A program made the translations under genes and the position numbers. DNA of 64,000 nt from CAZSXU01 sp964610505 (GTDB lineage Bacteria; Arandabacterota; Arandabacteria; JAGLYR01), in contig CAZSXU010000009.1 in NCBI GenBank assembly GCA_964610505.1, forward strand, positions 1 to 64,000, written 5' to 3'. The number at the start of each line of letters is the position of its first letter. The stretch's first letter is position 1. The notes beneath the pieces are model-generated. The model had not been told where the DNA came from, made no database searches, and saw nothing but the letters and a program-made list of their open reading frames with translations. Positions 36,734 through 46,300 of the stretch are shown in pieces.

Positions 36734-36762
36734 AGTGTATCGGGGTGGCCCCGGGAAAGCAA
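36734..36762 (-). promoter_or_regulatory. sigma70-type promoter of the pyr operon
   Basis: TTGCTT (36757-36762) and TACACT (36734-36739), 17 bp apart on the minus strand. The start near 36727 gives a leader of about 125 nt that contains the PyrR site and the T-run, the expected order for attenuation. Confidence 0.55.
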
Positions 36763-36824
36763 GCCCTTTTTCCGCGGGTGAAGATCCGGCCCGCGGCAAA
36801 GAGTCCGCCCGATGTCCGGGCTGG

Positions 36825-38603
36825 CTAGAAGGGCCAAAAGACAGGAATCAGCCAGACGGCGAGCGCCCAGAAAATCAGGTTCAACGGGCCGCCCACGCGA
36901 GCGTAGTCCGTGAATCGATATCCGCCGGGGGCGAAGACCATCGTGTTGGTCTGATAGCCGATGGGAGTGGCGAAGCTGGTCGACGCAGCGAAAGTGATCG
37001 CCACCAGAAACGGCCGAGGACTCACCTCCAGCATTCCGGCGAGCGACAACGCAATGGGGACCAGCAGCACGGCGGCGGCCGCGTTGGACATGAACTCGGT
37101 CAGGACCGCCGTCACGATGTAGAGCACCGCCAGAATCACCAGCGGGCCGTGCGCCGCGAACGGCGCCACGAACAGGTCCGCCAGCCAGCGTGCTGCGCCG
37201 GTCTGCTCCATCGCCAGTCCGAGAGGAATGATCCCGCCCAGGAGAAAGACCACCTTCCAGTCGATGGCCCGATACGCTTCCTCGATCGTCAGACAGCGCC
37301 CCACCACCATCCCCACCGCTCCGAGGAGAGCGCCGATGAGGACGGGAATCACCCCCAGGGCCACCAACCCCAAAACGGCGACGAAGATCGACAGGGCCAC
37401 GACCGCCCGGTCCTTCCGGACGTAAAGATCGGTCAGCTCGTGGGTCGCGATGAGATCGCTGGACTGCAGAATTCTCGCCAGATCCTCCTCATCGCACTGC
37501 ACGAGGAGTGTGTCCCCCGCATCCAGACGGATGTCCGAGAGCCGGTTCCGCTGGATCCGACCCCTGCGCTGAAGCGCCAGGACCAGACCGCCGTACCGAC
37601 GGGCGAACGCGGGAGAGCGAAGCGTACGGCCGATGAGAGAGGAGCGAGGTGGGACCACCACTTCTACCAGCTTGATGCGATCGGAGCTCAGGTGTTCGTC
37701 TCCCACGGTGGCGTCGGGTTCGATCTCAAGTCCATACGCGTCCTGCATCTGAATGATCTTCTGAACGTCTCCGTGGAGCAGTAATACGTCACCGGCCTGA
37801 ATCCGGCTCTCCCGGGGCCGCCAGGTTTCCTTCTCGTTCCGCAGGAGTTTGATCAGCTCGGCCGGGGCTCTCTCCCGGGTCGTGCCCCGCCCCCACGTTT
37901 GGCCGACCAGAGGCGATTTCTCGGTCACCCTCAGCTCCGCCAGATAGTCCGCCAGACGGTACTTGTCCACCTGTTGAACGTCTCCCTCGCGTTTCGGCAG
38001 AAGCCACCTCGCCACCACCATGAGATAGAGGATCCCGGCGGCGCACATCACAAGGCCGAGACGCGCGAACTCAAAGAGACCGAAGGCTTCCAGACCGGAG
38101 GAAACCGCCAGGGAACTGACCAGAATGTTGGTGGACGTTCCAATCAGCGTGCACACGCCGCCGAACTGACTGGCGAAGGAGAGCGGCATCAGCACTCGGG
38201 ACGGGGACACCCCGCGGTTTCCCGCCAAGACAATGGCCACCGGAATGAAAATGGCAACCGTTGCCGTGTTGACGACGAAGGCGGAGAGCGCCCCGATGGC
38301 GAGACACAGAACGAGGACGAGTCGGGACTCGGCCTTTCCCGCCAACCGATCGATCCGGCGCGCCAACCACTGGACGAGGCCGGTGCGGACCAGCGCGGCG
38401 GACAGGACGAACATGGCCGCGACCGTGGCCGTCGCCTGGGAGGCGAACCCGTAGAGGGCCTGATCCGGCGCGATGAGGCCGAGCACGAGCAAGGCAGCGA
38501 GCACGACCAGGGCAATCACGTCAAACCGGCGCTTACCCATGACGAAGAGCACGACGGCGCCCGCCGCGACACCCAGAACCAGTATGATCTTGAGATCGGG
38601 CAT
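36825..38603 (-). CDS. SLC13/DASS-family anion transporter with two RCK_C (TrkA-C) domains
   Basis: A 592-residue inner-membrane carrier. Two halves of about six helices each flank a soluble middle (about residues 205-380) holding two TrkA-C-like domains (IQAGDVLLLHGDVQKI, IRLDAGDTLLVQCDEEDL). The twin DASS signatures GTSTNILVS and ASTSFATPIGYQTNTMV are clear. Such proteins move dicarboxylates, sulfate or other anions with sodium; the substrate is not readable. It follows the NUDIX gene by 39 bases and ends before the pyr promoter. Confidence 0.87.
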   Translation of the reverse strand: MPDLKIILVLGVAAGAVVLFVMGKRRFDVIALVVLAALLVLGLIAPDQALYGFASQATATVAAMFVLSAALVRTGLVQWLARRIDRLAGKAESRLVLVLCLAIGALSAFVVNTATVAIFIPVAIVLAGNRGVSPSRVLMPLSFASQFGGVCTLIGTSTNILVSSLAVSSGLEAFGLFEFARLGLVMCAAGILYLMVVARWLLPKREGDVQQVDKYRLADYLAELRVTEKSPLVGQTWGRGTTRERAPAELIKLLRNEKETWRPRESRIQAGDVLLLHGDVQKIIQMQDAYGLEIEPDATVGDEHLSSDRIKLVEVVVPPRSSLIGRTLRSPAFARRYGGLVLALQRRGRIQRNRLSDIRLDAGDTLLVQCDEEDLARILQSSDLIATHELTDLYVRKDRAVVALSIFVAVLGLVALGVIPVLIGALLGAVGMVVGRCLTIEEAYRAIDWKVVFLLGGIIPLGLAMEQTGAARWLADLFVAPFAAHGPLVILAVLYIVTAVLTEFMSNAAAAVLLVPIALSLAGMLEVSPRPFLVAITFAASTSFATPIGYQTNTMVFAPGGYRFTDYARVGGPLNLIFWALAVWLIPVFWPF

Positions 38604-38642
38604 GATCCGCGGATTCCCTTGAACCCTGGTAAGACATGCGGG

Positions 38643-39272
38643 CTAGTCAAACGCCGTCGCCCGGGCGGGTTCCCGCCAGTGGAGGCGGACGTCCGCCAGA
38701 TGACGCTCGTGGGTGCGCTCGGGCGAGAGCGGCGGCAGCTCATCGAACGCGAAGAACTCCGCGGCCAGAGTTTCCTCGGACGCGCGCGTTTCCCCGCCGA
38801 TGATCTCGCACAAAAAGACAACCTTGAACGCGTGGAAGAACTCCACGGGAACGCCGCTGCGGTTGGCGTCGTACACCCCGACCACCTTCCGAGCGACCAC
38901 GGTGAGCCCGCTCTCCTCACGCACCTCCCGTTCGACCGATTCCGACGGGCGCTCGCCGACGTCCGCCCACCCGCCCGGCATGCACCAGCGCTCGTCGCTG
39001 CGTTCCTGCACGAGGAGGATTCGACCTTCTCGGACCACGCCCCCCCGGACATCGATCTTCGGAGTCGCGTAGCCGGGTTGACGGAGGAAGTTCTCTTGCA
39101 GGGGTTCCTTTTCCAGAGTCGTGTGGCACGCCAGAATCTCGGCCGAGATTTCCATCAGCCGAACGTAGCGCTCACGGTCATACACTCCGGGACCGTGCGT
39201 GAGTCCCGTCTGGGACATGGCCTGAATCTCTCTCGCCCAGTTGAGCCACCGAGGTTGGTCGCTTCCGTCCAT
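38643..39272 (-). CDS. NUDIX hydrolase
   Basis: About 209 residues. The Nudix box is GWADVGERPSESVEREVREESGLTV (catalytic REVREES, near residue 110), preceded by an N-terminal helical region (WLNWAREIQAM, RYVRLMEISAEILA) common in ADP-ribose/nucleotide-sugar Nudix proteins with this extension. The substrate is unknown. The start is the ATG at 39272, where the conserved extension begins. Confidence 0.87.
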   Translation of the reverse strand: MDGSDQPRWLNWAREIQAMSQTGLTHGPGVYDRERYVRLMEISAEILACHTTLEKEPLQENFLRQPGYATPKIDVRGGVVREGRILLVQERSDERWCMPGGWADVGERPSESVEREVREESGLTVVARKVVGVYDANRSGVPVEFFHAFKVVFLCEIIGGETRASEETLAAEFFAFDELPPLSPERTHERHLADVRLHWREPARATAFD

Positions 39273-39387
39273 GGGTCCACCCGCGCGCCGCACCGGAAGA
39301 AGAGAAGGGTATCGTCCACCGCAGGCGAGGCGACAACGCCGCCACCTGCAAGAAGCATCGCGAAGAGGCTCTCTTCCAACGGAGTTC

Positions 39388-39416
39388 ACCCTATCACCGG
39401 GCACGATTCAACGCAA
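39388..39416 (-). promoter_or_regulatory. weak promoter candidate for NUDIX/DASS genes
   Basis: TTGCGT (39411-39416) and TAGGGT (39388-39393) are 17 bp apart in the 153-base gap before the NUDIX gene. The -10 box is poor, so this may be chance. Confidence 0.3.
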
Positions 39417-39425
39417 GGGCACAGG

Positions 39426-40286
39426 TCATGAAGCGCCGGGCGGGCTTTTGAGGGAAGAAGCCAGAGCATCCGCTACGGCGCCGACGGTCATGGACTCCAC
39501 CCCGACGGGCCGCCCGTGTTCGGCCAACCCGGACAGAACGGCCGACAGAAAGGGCACCGCCACCCCCGATGCTCGAAGACGCTGCGGATGCTCGAGCACC
39601 TCCCGCGCCGGACCGCGGGCCACGGCCCGTCCCCCATCGAGGAGCAAGAGGTCTCGAACCCGTTCAGAGAGAAATCCCGTGTCGTGGGACGCCACCACCA
39701 CGCCGACGCCCCGTTCGTGGAGAGATTCCAGGAGCGCGCCGAGTCGCCGTTTCCCCCTCTCGTCCAGCCCGGCGGTGGGCTCGTCGAGAAGAAGAATCTT
39801 GGGCCTCATCGCCAGAACTCCGGCCAGGGCCACTCGACGCATTTCGCCGAAGCTCAGCGCGAGGGGAGAGCGACCGGCCACCCGTTCGGGGTCGAGTCCC
39901 GTCCGGGACAGTGCTTCGCGAACTCGATCTTCCACCTCCACCCGACCGAGACCCATGTTCTTGGGCCCGTAGGCCACGTCCTCAAAAACCGTTCCCTCGA
40001 ACAACTGTTTCTCCGGAAACTGGAAGACCAGGCCCACGGTAAAACAGACGCGGCGGCGGACGTTTGCGGATCGGGTCAGGTCGTGCCCCTCCACCATCAC
40101 CCGACCCTTCGTGGGAAGCAGCAGGCCGCTCATGATCTGAAGAAGCGTCGTCTTCCCGGAGCCCCCGGGGCCCACAATTCCGAGGAAAGCTCCCGTCTCG
40201 ACGCTGAGCGAGACCTCCTGGAGAGCGGGTACCGGCACGACCGTATCGCGGCTGTAGGAATAGCCGACCCTCTCCAGCGTGATCAT
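39426..40286 (-). CDS. ECF-type transporter ATPase (EcfA2-like)
   Basis: An ABC ATPase of 286 residues close to cobalt/vitamin ECF ATPases: Walker A GPGGSGKT, Q-loop VFQFPEKQLF with the EcfA-specific FPEKQLFE stretch, VAYGPKNMG, Walker B ILLLDEPTAGLD, and H-switch ASHD. The signature is LSFGEMRRVA instead of LSGGQ-RRVA, a changed second Gly. It overlaps the upstream ATPase by four bases (ATGA), so the two probably form a heterodimer. No EcfT or substrate-binding EcfS gene lies nearby. Confidence 0.85.
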   Translation of the reverse strand: MITLERVGYSYSRDTVVPVPALQEVSLSVETGAFLGIVGPGGSGKTTLLQIMSGLLLPTKGRVMVEGHDLTRSANVRRRVCFTVGLVFQFPEKQLFEGTVFEDVAYGPKNMGLGRVEVEDRVREALSRTGLDPERVAGRSPLALSFGEMRRVALAGVLAMRPKILLLDEPTAGLDERGKRRLGALLESLHERGVGVVVASHDTGFLSERVRDLLLLDGGRAVARGPAREVLEHPQRLRASGVAVPFLSAVLSGLAEHGRPVGVESMTVGAVADALASSLKSPPGAS

Positions 40287-41155
40287 GACGGCCCGCCTTT
40301 CCGCCGGCCGTGGTCCCCTCCGACCCATTCCGAGACAAACTCGTCCGCCGTCATGACGTTCGGGGGAAACTCGACTCCCCGATCCCTCAGCTCCGCCGTC
40401 AGGAGGGTCGCCGGCGGGCGGGCAAGACCCCAGCGCTCGCAATCCTGTGCGTGCAAGAAGAGTGACCTCGGTTCCTCCTCGGCCACCCGACGTCCTTTGA
40501 ACAATACGACGACGCGGTCCGCTCGAAGTGCCTCTTCTGGAAACGCGGTCACCAGGACGACGGACACCGAACCGACGGATCGAATCCGTTCGAGCATCGC
40601 CATCAGCGTATCGCGAGCGCCGGCGTCCAGGAGAGCCGTGGGTTCATCGAGAAGAAGGACGCTCGGCCCCATCGCCAAGATGGACGCCACACTCACTCTC
40701 TGTTTTTCGCCCCCCGAAAGGCTCTGGGGTGGCCTTCGCCGAACAGATTCTAAATCAAACGCTTGCGACAATTCATTGACTTTGTGTCTCATATGGTCCG
40801 GCCGCAGAGCAATCTGTTCCATCCCGAAGGCCAGCTCGCGTTCGACCGTCGGACTCACCATCTGAGTCTCGGGGTCCTGGAATACGATTCCGATCCGCCG
40901 GGCCACCTCCGACCTCGACGGCAACGCCTGGAGGTCCGCCCCATTCATCAACACCCGGCCCCCGGTGGGACGGAGGATCCCGGCCAGGATCTTGAGCAGC
41001 GTGCTCTTGCCGCTGCCGTTCTCCCCCATAACGGCGATCCACTCTCCGGGACCCACGGAGAGGTCGATCCCCGCCAGAGCGGTGGACTGTTCCGCGTTCG
41101 AGTATTGGAAGTCGACGGAAATCGCTTGAAGCACTGTGGGATCAGTCTCCGTCAT
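40283..41155 (-). CDS. ECF-type transporter ATPase (EcfA1-like) with altered H-switch
   Basis: The 290-residue ATPase has Walker A GENGSGKST, VFQDPETQMVSPTVERELAFG (Q-loop and EcfA motif, read in parts), signature LSGGEKQRVS, and Walker B VLLLDEPTALLD. The H-switch, normally VTHD or THH, reads VTAFPEEAL, with Ala in place of His, so this site may not hydrolyse ATP. Its partner keeps the His but has a changed signature, so the composite sites may be asymmetric. It overlaps the LysM-TPR gene by 14 bases. Confidence 0.85.
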   Translation of the reverse strand: MTETDPTVLQAISVDFQYSNAEQSTALAGIDLSVGPGEWIAVMGENGSGKSTLLKILAGILRPTGGRVLMNGADLQALPSRSEVARRIGIVFQDPETQMVSPTVERELAFGMEQIALRPDHMRHKVNELSQAFDLESVRRRPPQSLSGGEKQRVSVASILAMGPSVLLLDEPTALLDAGARDTLMAMLERIRSVGSVSVVLVTAFPEEALRADRVVVLFKGRRVAEEEPRSLFLHAQDCERWGLARPPATLLTAELRDRGVEFPPNVMTADEFVSEWVGGDHGRRKGGPS

Positions 41156-41945
41156 AGAGATCCTTCAGATACGCGCGCGCCCGGTCGGCCCACTCCCCCT
41201 CAGGATTCATCTCGAGAAATGCGCGCCAGGCATGGGCGGCGTCTTTCCGTTTGCCCGCCATCTCCAGAGCCAGCGCAACGCCGAATCGGGCCGGGGCGAA
41301 TGCGGCGTCGAACCGGGCTGCCTGTTCAAACTCGCGGCGGGCTTCCTTGACCGAACCCTGCATCAGATAGGCGCACCCCAGCGCGTACCGGAAATCCCGG
41401 TCAAGGGGGCGGCGGGTGACCACTTCCTCCAGCGCGTCGACGGCCTCGATGGTTCGTCCATCCCTGAGGTAGGCCAGCGCCAGATGGTAGCGCGGGGTCA
41501 CCACTTCCGGGGCGGCGGACAGGGCCTTCTCCAGCTGACCGATGGCCTCCCGGTCTCGTCCCAGTTCCAGAAGATAGGTGCCGCGATTGTACGGTCTCTT
41601 CGCACCCCTTCGCTGCTCCGCCATGGAAACCAGAATCTGCCGGTCCTTCGGAGTGAATACGGTGAAACCGGTCTCCACCTCACCGGGATTGGGCAGTTCG
41701 TTCACGATGGCCAGGGACCAGGCCAGAGAGCGTTCGCCGTAGATCCGCTCCGCCAGATCGTAGAGGGTCTCACCCGGTTGGATCGTATAGAGGATCAGGT
41801 CATCCGGATAGTCGGGAAAGCGGGGCGGTGGGGGGGCGCCACAACCCGACGAGAGCATGAACATCGCGACTCCCCAAAGGAGCATCCCCCGCGCCCTCGA
41901 TCGACCGCGGCCCGTGCTCTTCGACGCGCCCACCTTTTCACACAC
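41142..41945 (-). CDS. LysM and TPR lipoprotein
   Basis: The 267-residue protein has a lipoprotein signal (LLWGVAMFMLSSGC; lipobox LSSGC near residue 35), a LysM-like domain (YTIQPGETLYDLAERIYG, about residues 53-105) that may bind peptidoglycan, and TPR helices (RGTYLLELGRDREAIGQLEKAL, YHLALAYLRDGRTIEAVDAL and more). It probably works in the periplasm on the envelope. A GTG start at 41945 overlaps dusB by eight bases; a downstream GTG is possible. Confidence 0.82.
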   Translation of the reverse strand: MCEKVGASKSTGRGRSRARGMLLWGVAMFMLSSGCGAPPPPRFPDYPDDLILYTIQPGETLYDLAERIYGERSLAWSLAIVNELPNPGEVETGFTVFTPKDRQILVSMAEQRRGAKRPYNRGTYLLELGRDREAIGQLEKALSAAPEVVTPRYHLALAYLRDGRTIEAVDALEEVVTRRPLDRDFRYALGCAYLMQGSVKEARREFEQAARFDAAFAPARFGVALALEMAGKRKDAAHAWRAFLEMNPEGEWADRARAYLKDLYDGD

Positions 41946-42924
41946 TCGCCTGCTCCTCCCCTCTCAAGCTTTCGAGCATCTCCTTCAGGGCCCTCTCCAA
42001 TCGATCTAGACTCGAGAGCTCCGGCAGATGCCCCCTGAGACGGGAGCTGAAGGGCAGGCCCTTCGAGTACCGGACGACGAACTTCCGGAACTCACGCATC
42101 GCCGTCTCCTCCTCATGTTCCGACACGAGATCCTGAGCGTGGCGGAGGCAGAGCGCCGCGCGCTCCGCGGGCGAGGGTGGAGGCACCACGACCCCCGATC
42201 GGAGCCAGGCGTTCGTGCGATCGAAGATCCACGGATCTCCCACGGCCGAGCGTCCGATCATTACGGCCGCGCACGCCGTGGTGTCGAACATCCGTTTCGC
42301 ATCTTGCGGGCAGCGTACGTCTCCGTTTCCCACGACCGGAATGGAAACGGCATCGACGACCTCGGCGATGAGGTCCCAGCGCGCCTCACCCTCGAATCTC
42401 TCGGCTCGAGTTCGTGCATGAACGCTGATCGCGGCCGCTCCCGCCTGTTCAAGAATTCGGGCAACGGCCCGATGGTTGTGCTCCTCCGCCCTCCATCCAA
42501 CGCGAATCTTGACGGTCAACGGAACCGAGGCGGCGGCCACCATCCCCTCGACGATGCGGCCGAGTGCATCGGGATCCTTGAGCAGGGCGGCCCCACCGTT
42601 GCGCTTGCAGACTTTCTTGACCGGACAACCGGCATTGAGATCGATAAAATCGGGATTTGCCTCCGACAACATCTCGGCCGCTCGGGCAAGGACATCCGGG
42701 TTGGAGCCGAAGAGCTGGAGCCCGATCGGGCGTTCTTCGTCGGTGAACCGCACCCACCGGCGCGACTCGCCGTCGCCCCGCACGAGCCCGTCCGCGCTGA
42801 TCATCCCCGACCACACGGCCGCAGCCCCGTGCTCGAGGCAAATCCGCCGGAAGGGCCGGATCGAGTATCCGGCCAGCGGGGCCAGTACGACGGCCCGTCC
42901 ATCTTCGAGAAAATCGAGTCCCAC
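41938..42924 (-). CDS. dusB: tRNA-dihydrouridine synthase, DusB type
   Basis: A flavoenzyme that reduces uridine in tRNA. It shows LAPLAGYSIRPFRRI, IGLQLFGSNPD, IDLNAGCPVKKVCKRNGGAALL with the catalytic Cys (about residue 99), KIRVGW, HARTR and VVGNGDV. Its 328 residues match DusB. The GTG at 42924 lies only 6 bases after a good -10 box, so its mRNA may be leaderless. Confidence 0.92.
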   Translation of the reverse strand: MGLDFLEDGRAVVLAPLAGYSIRPFRRICLEHGAAAVWSGMISADGLVRGDGESRRWVRFTDEERPIGLQLFGSNPDVLARAAEMLSEANPDFIDLNAGCPVKKVCKRNGGAALLKDPDALGRIVEGMVAAASVPLTVKIRVGWRAEEHNHRAVARILEQAGAAAISVHARTRAERFEGEARWDLIAEVVDAVSIPVVGNGDVRCPQDAKRMFDTTACAAVMIGRSAVGDPWIFDRTNAWLRSGVVVPPPSPAERAALCLRHAQDLVSEHEEETAMREFRKFVVRYSKGLPFSSRLRGHLPELSSLDRLERALKEMLESLRGEEQASV

Positions 42925-42930
42925 GCGCCC

Positions 42931-42959
42931 ACTATAGACGAGGGAGTGCAGTCAGGCAA
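42931..42959 (-). promoter_or_regulatory. sigma70-type promoter of the dusB unit, possibly leaderless
   Basis: TTGCCT (42954-42959) and TATAGT (42931-42936), 17 bp apart. The expected start point falls at or next to the GTG of dusB (42924), leaving no room for a ribosome-binding site. Confidence 0.65.
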
Positions 42960-43030
42960 CCGGTATCAACCCTAGGAGCAGAGATGCGAAAGCCGAGAGC
43001 CGAAAGCCGGAACACACCCGTTCCGGGCCG

Positions 43031-43161
43031 GCTGTGGGGAGAGTCCGCCGGAGCAGGGGACACAGCGTGGGGTTTTTCAACGCCGCGGGATTCCTCCCTC
43101 CTCACTGCTGACCCTCCCCCCTTCACGCTGTGACCCGGCGACGCCGGACTCTTCCCGCGGC
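43031..43161. repeat. structured intergenic element, copy C
   Basis: A 131-bp imperfect palindrome. Outer stem 43031-43051 with 43142-43161 (GGGGAGAGTCC against GGACTCTTCCC). Second stem CAGCGTG (43063-43069) with CACGCTG (43124-43130). Central hairpin GGGA-TTCC-TCCC (43087-43098). It is preceded by heptads GAAAGCC-GAGAGCC-GAAAGCC (42988-43009), which recur after it together with a partial left arm at 43196-43231. Confidence 0.8.
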
Positions 43162-43267
43162 AGAAGGCCCGCGCGAGAGAGATCCGAAAACCAAGAGCCG
43201 AAAGCCGGAACACACCCGTTCCGGGCCGGCTGAAATCTCATTTGGCTCCCGATCCTCGCCGCCCGCA

Positions 43268-43299
43268 CGAAAACGGCCCGGCGCCTAAGCGCCGGGCCG
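43268..43299 (-). terminator. intrinsic terminator of the caspase-like/VWA gene
   Basis: CGGCCCGGCGC (43274-43284) and GCGCCGGGCCG (43289-43299) form a perfect 11-bp stem with a 4-base loop. On the minus strand TTTTCGT follows. It starts 25 bases after the stop codon. Confidence 0.85.
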
Positions 43300-43323
43300 C
43301 ATCCGCTTCTTCCCGATTCTGTT

Positions 43324-46300
43324 CTAGCGCACGACCAGAATCTTGCCTGTCGCCCGATCCCCCCCGGCCTCCAACCGGACGAAATAAATTCCCGGGGGGA
43401 CGATTCGCCCGGAGTCGTCTCTCCCATCCCAGGAGACCGAATGTCTGTCGGCCGACCGCAGGCCGGAAACGAGCTCCCGAACGAGTCTCCCCCGCACATC
43501 GTGTACGGTCAGATTCACCCTTCCGTGCTCGGGCAGTCCAAAGCCAATCTCCGTCGCCCGGCCGAAGGGATTCGGAGCCACCGAGTACAAACCGAAGGCG
43601 ACCGGTTCAGACATCTCCGCGAGATCGGTTGCCTCGACGGCTGCGTAGCTCCCCACCGTGAAGGACCACGCCGCTTGGGGAACGGGAACACCGTGAACGT
43701 CCGAGAGATCGAGGATCACCGCGTGTTCCCCTTCGGCCAGAGGCTCCAATGGTTCCCAGACGACGATCTGGCCGGACGGATCGTAGGAATGCGGGACCCC
43801 GATCCCATCGACCGTCAGCACAATGGACGCCGGATCGATCTCCGCTCCACAACCCACCACCCTTGCGGCGATTCCCGACGGTGACGTCTCAACAGAGGTT
43901 TCCGGCTCCGGCCTGAATCCGGCGGCCGCCAATCCGACGCGTGCGTAGTCACCCACCTGGATGGTCTTTCGAAGCTCGGGTTCGAAATCCTCGGGCAACA
44001 CCGTCCCTGACGCCGTCACGGTCAGCGCGTACGAACCCGTCACGTCCGTATTCTGGAAGAGCGCACTGTAGATGCCGTCGGACGCAACCGCGTCGCCCTC
44101 GACGCCGGCGTCGTTAAGAACCAGACTCGCGACGCCTCCATCGGGTCGAATCAGTCGACCCGAGACCTCCGCCCCCACAACGGCACCCCACGAATCTCCG
44201 GTTCGCTTCCGAAGGCTCACGCGAGCGAGAACCGGATCCCCGGGCTCATAAAGGGCATCAAACGCAAGGAAGTTGCACGACACGGCCGCGTCGGCCGCCA
44301 CGTTCAGACCGTATTCGGCTCCCCCATCCGGGACCTCCACACCCGTCACGTGCGCTCTCCAAACACCCGGCAACGGGGAATCGACTTCATAGTACGCGTA
44401 GCTCGGGGTTTCGACGTAGGCGATTTCCGAAACGTGCATCGCGACACCGGGAGTGATCGCCGATCCGTCCGGTGCGGTGAGAGTCAGGTCCAGGGCTTGC
44501 GTCGGCCAGAAGAGAGAGAACTGGGCCCCGGCCGCTCCGGCCGGAACAACCACCTCCTCGACAACCGTCTGCCCCGGGTTGATCCACCCGTGAGACACCC
44601 GGAGCCCCGTGCTGCCGCCGATGATAATCTGGATTAAGTCATAGATCGCCTGGATATCGGTGGTCGTCGCCGGGAAATACATGCCCCCCGTCTGCAGGGC
44701 GATTTGCATCAACGTCGCCACGTCCGCCTCGGCGCCGAAGCCGACGGTGAAGATCGGCCACCCCATGGCCTGGAACGCCGCGACCTGGGCGGCGTAGGTG
44801 CCCGTGTTGTGGTACCCGTCGGACATGAAGACGACGAATTTCTGCGGCGTCCCGGACGCCGCCAACTGATCGTATGCCGTTTGGAGACCGGCCCCGAAGT
44901 TCGTGTTGCCTCCCGCCGTGATGGTGTAGAGGGCGCTCTTCAGGAGCTGTTTGACCGGATCGTAGGGAGACGAATCCGGAATGAAGGTCAACGGCGCCAC
45001 CAGCCTCGAGAAACTGCTGAACGAAACGATTCCCAGCCAATCCAGCGCACGGGTGTTGTCTACGAAGTACCGGGCGGCCGCCTTGGCCCAGGACAGCTTG
45101 TTCTCATTCGCCATGCTGCCGGAACTGTCGAGGACGAGGATGATATCGGGGCCGGGACTCTCATGGAAGAACGTCCACGTCACATTGTCTCCGTTGGGGG
45201 TGACCCGATTCCCGTCCATGCGATGGCTTCCCGCGACCGCCGCACCCCAACTCCGGAATTTCTCCGCCAGCGCAGTCACCGTGACTTCCCAGTCGCCGGT
45301 TCCCGTCCAGTCAAACAACACCTTCCGGACCTTCCCGGAACCCTCCCAACGCACGTTGCTGATCTGGACGCCGCGACTTATGGCAAACTCCAGAGCCTCC
45401 CCAGCCGGAATGTTGTCCTGGCAGTACGTGTCCACCATGAAGTGACCCGTGCCCGATTCATCGGCCGCTCCCTCCGGAAACTTGTCCTCGGTTGCGGGAC
45501 ACAGCGTCACCTTTGCACCTGCGGGAACGATTCGGAAATCACGAAGGTGCGCCGGCATGTCGTCATAGGCTTCGCCCGCCATCCGATGGTCTCCGTCTCC
45601 CAGGGAACCGTTCATTCGCCGAAGCAGCTCCTCGTTGTTCGTCTCGCAGGCAATCCCGGTCGTCCAGGTGTTGTAGCCGAACGCGACGCCCCCACCGCAG
45701 GCGGCCGCCCAGCCGTTCTCGAAGCCGTAGCAACAGGACAGTATCGTGATCGCCCGGCTCTGCGTCAGCATGGCGTTCCAGTGGGCCGTGGCCCAGGCGG
45801 TGGTTCCCGTGGCCACCCACGGATGTCCGGTCGGCCAGTTCTCCCCCGTCAGCTCCACGGGAACCACCAGGGGATCGTTCCCACACCACGCGAGGATCTG
45901 CGCCTGTGACTCGAGAACCACCATCTCGAGATAGTTCCCGCCCCCGGACGGCTCCCCGTGACAGGCATAGTACAGGACGTCGGCGAAGCGCATGTTCTGA
46001 AGGTTACCGTACGTGCACTCCTCGCAATCTCCATCTTCGTCGTCGTCATCCGTGTAGATGCACAGGCTGACGTTGTAGTCCTGATCTCGAACATAGTCGC
46101 CGACCGCGGCGATCTCGGCGGGGAAACCGGAGAATGCCGGGTCGTACGTATAGCCACACCATGCATAGAGAAACGTGCCGTCCGGGGAATACGCCCCATC
46201 GTTCTTGAGCCGCTCCCCCCTCTCTTCTCCAGAGCGAAGTCGCAAATCCTTCCGCTCGCGAGCATCGAGGTCGACGTTCCTGGGCGGAAGCGGCAAGGCG

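Noticed and set aside
36096..37784. 562-codon plus-strand frame opposite pyrR and the DASS transporter
   Set aside because: Spans two real genes and the pyr leader; composition is typical of antisense frames in GC-rich DNA.
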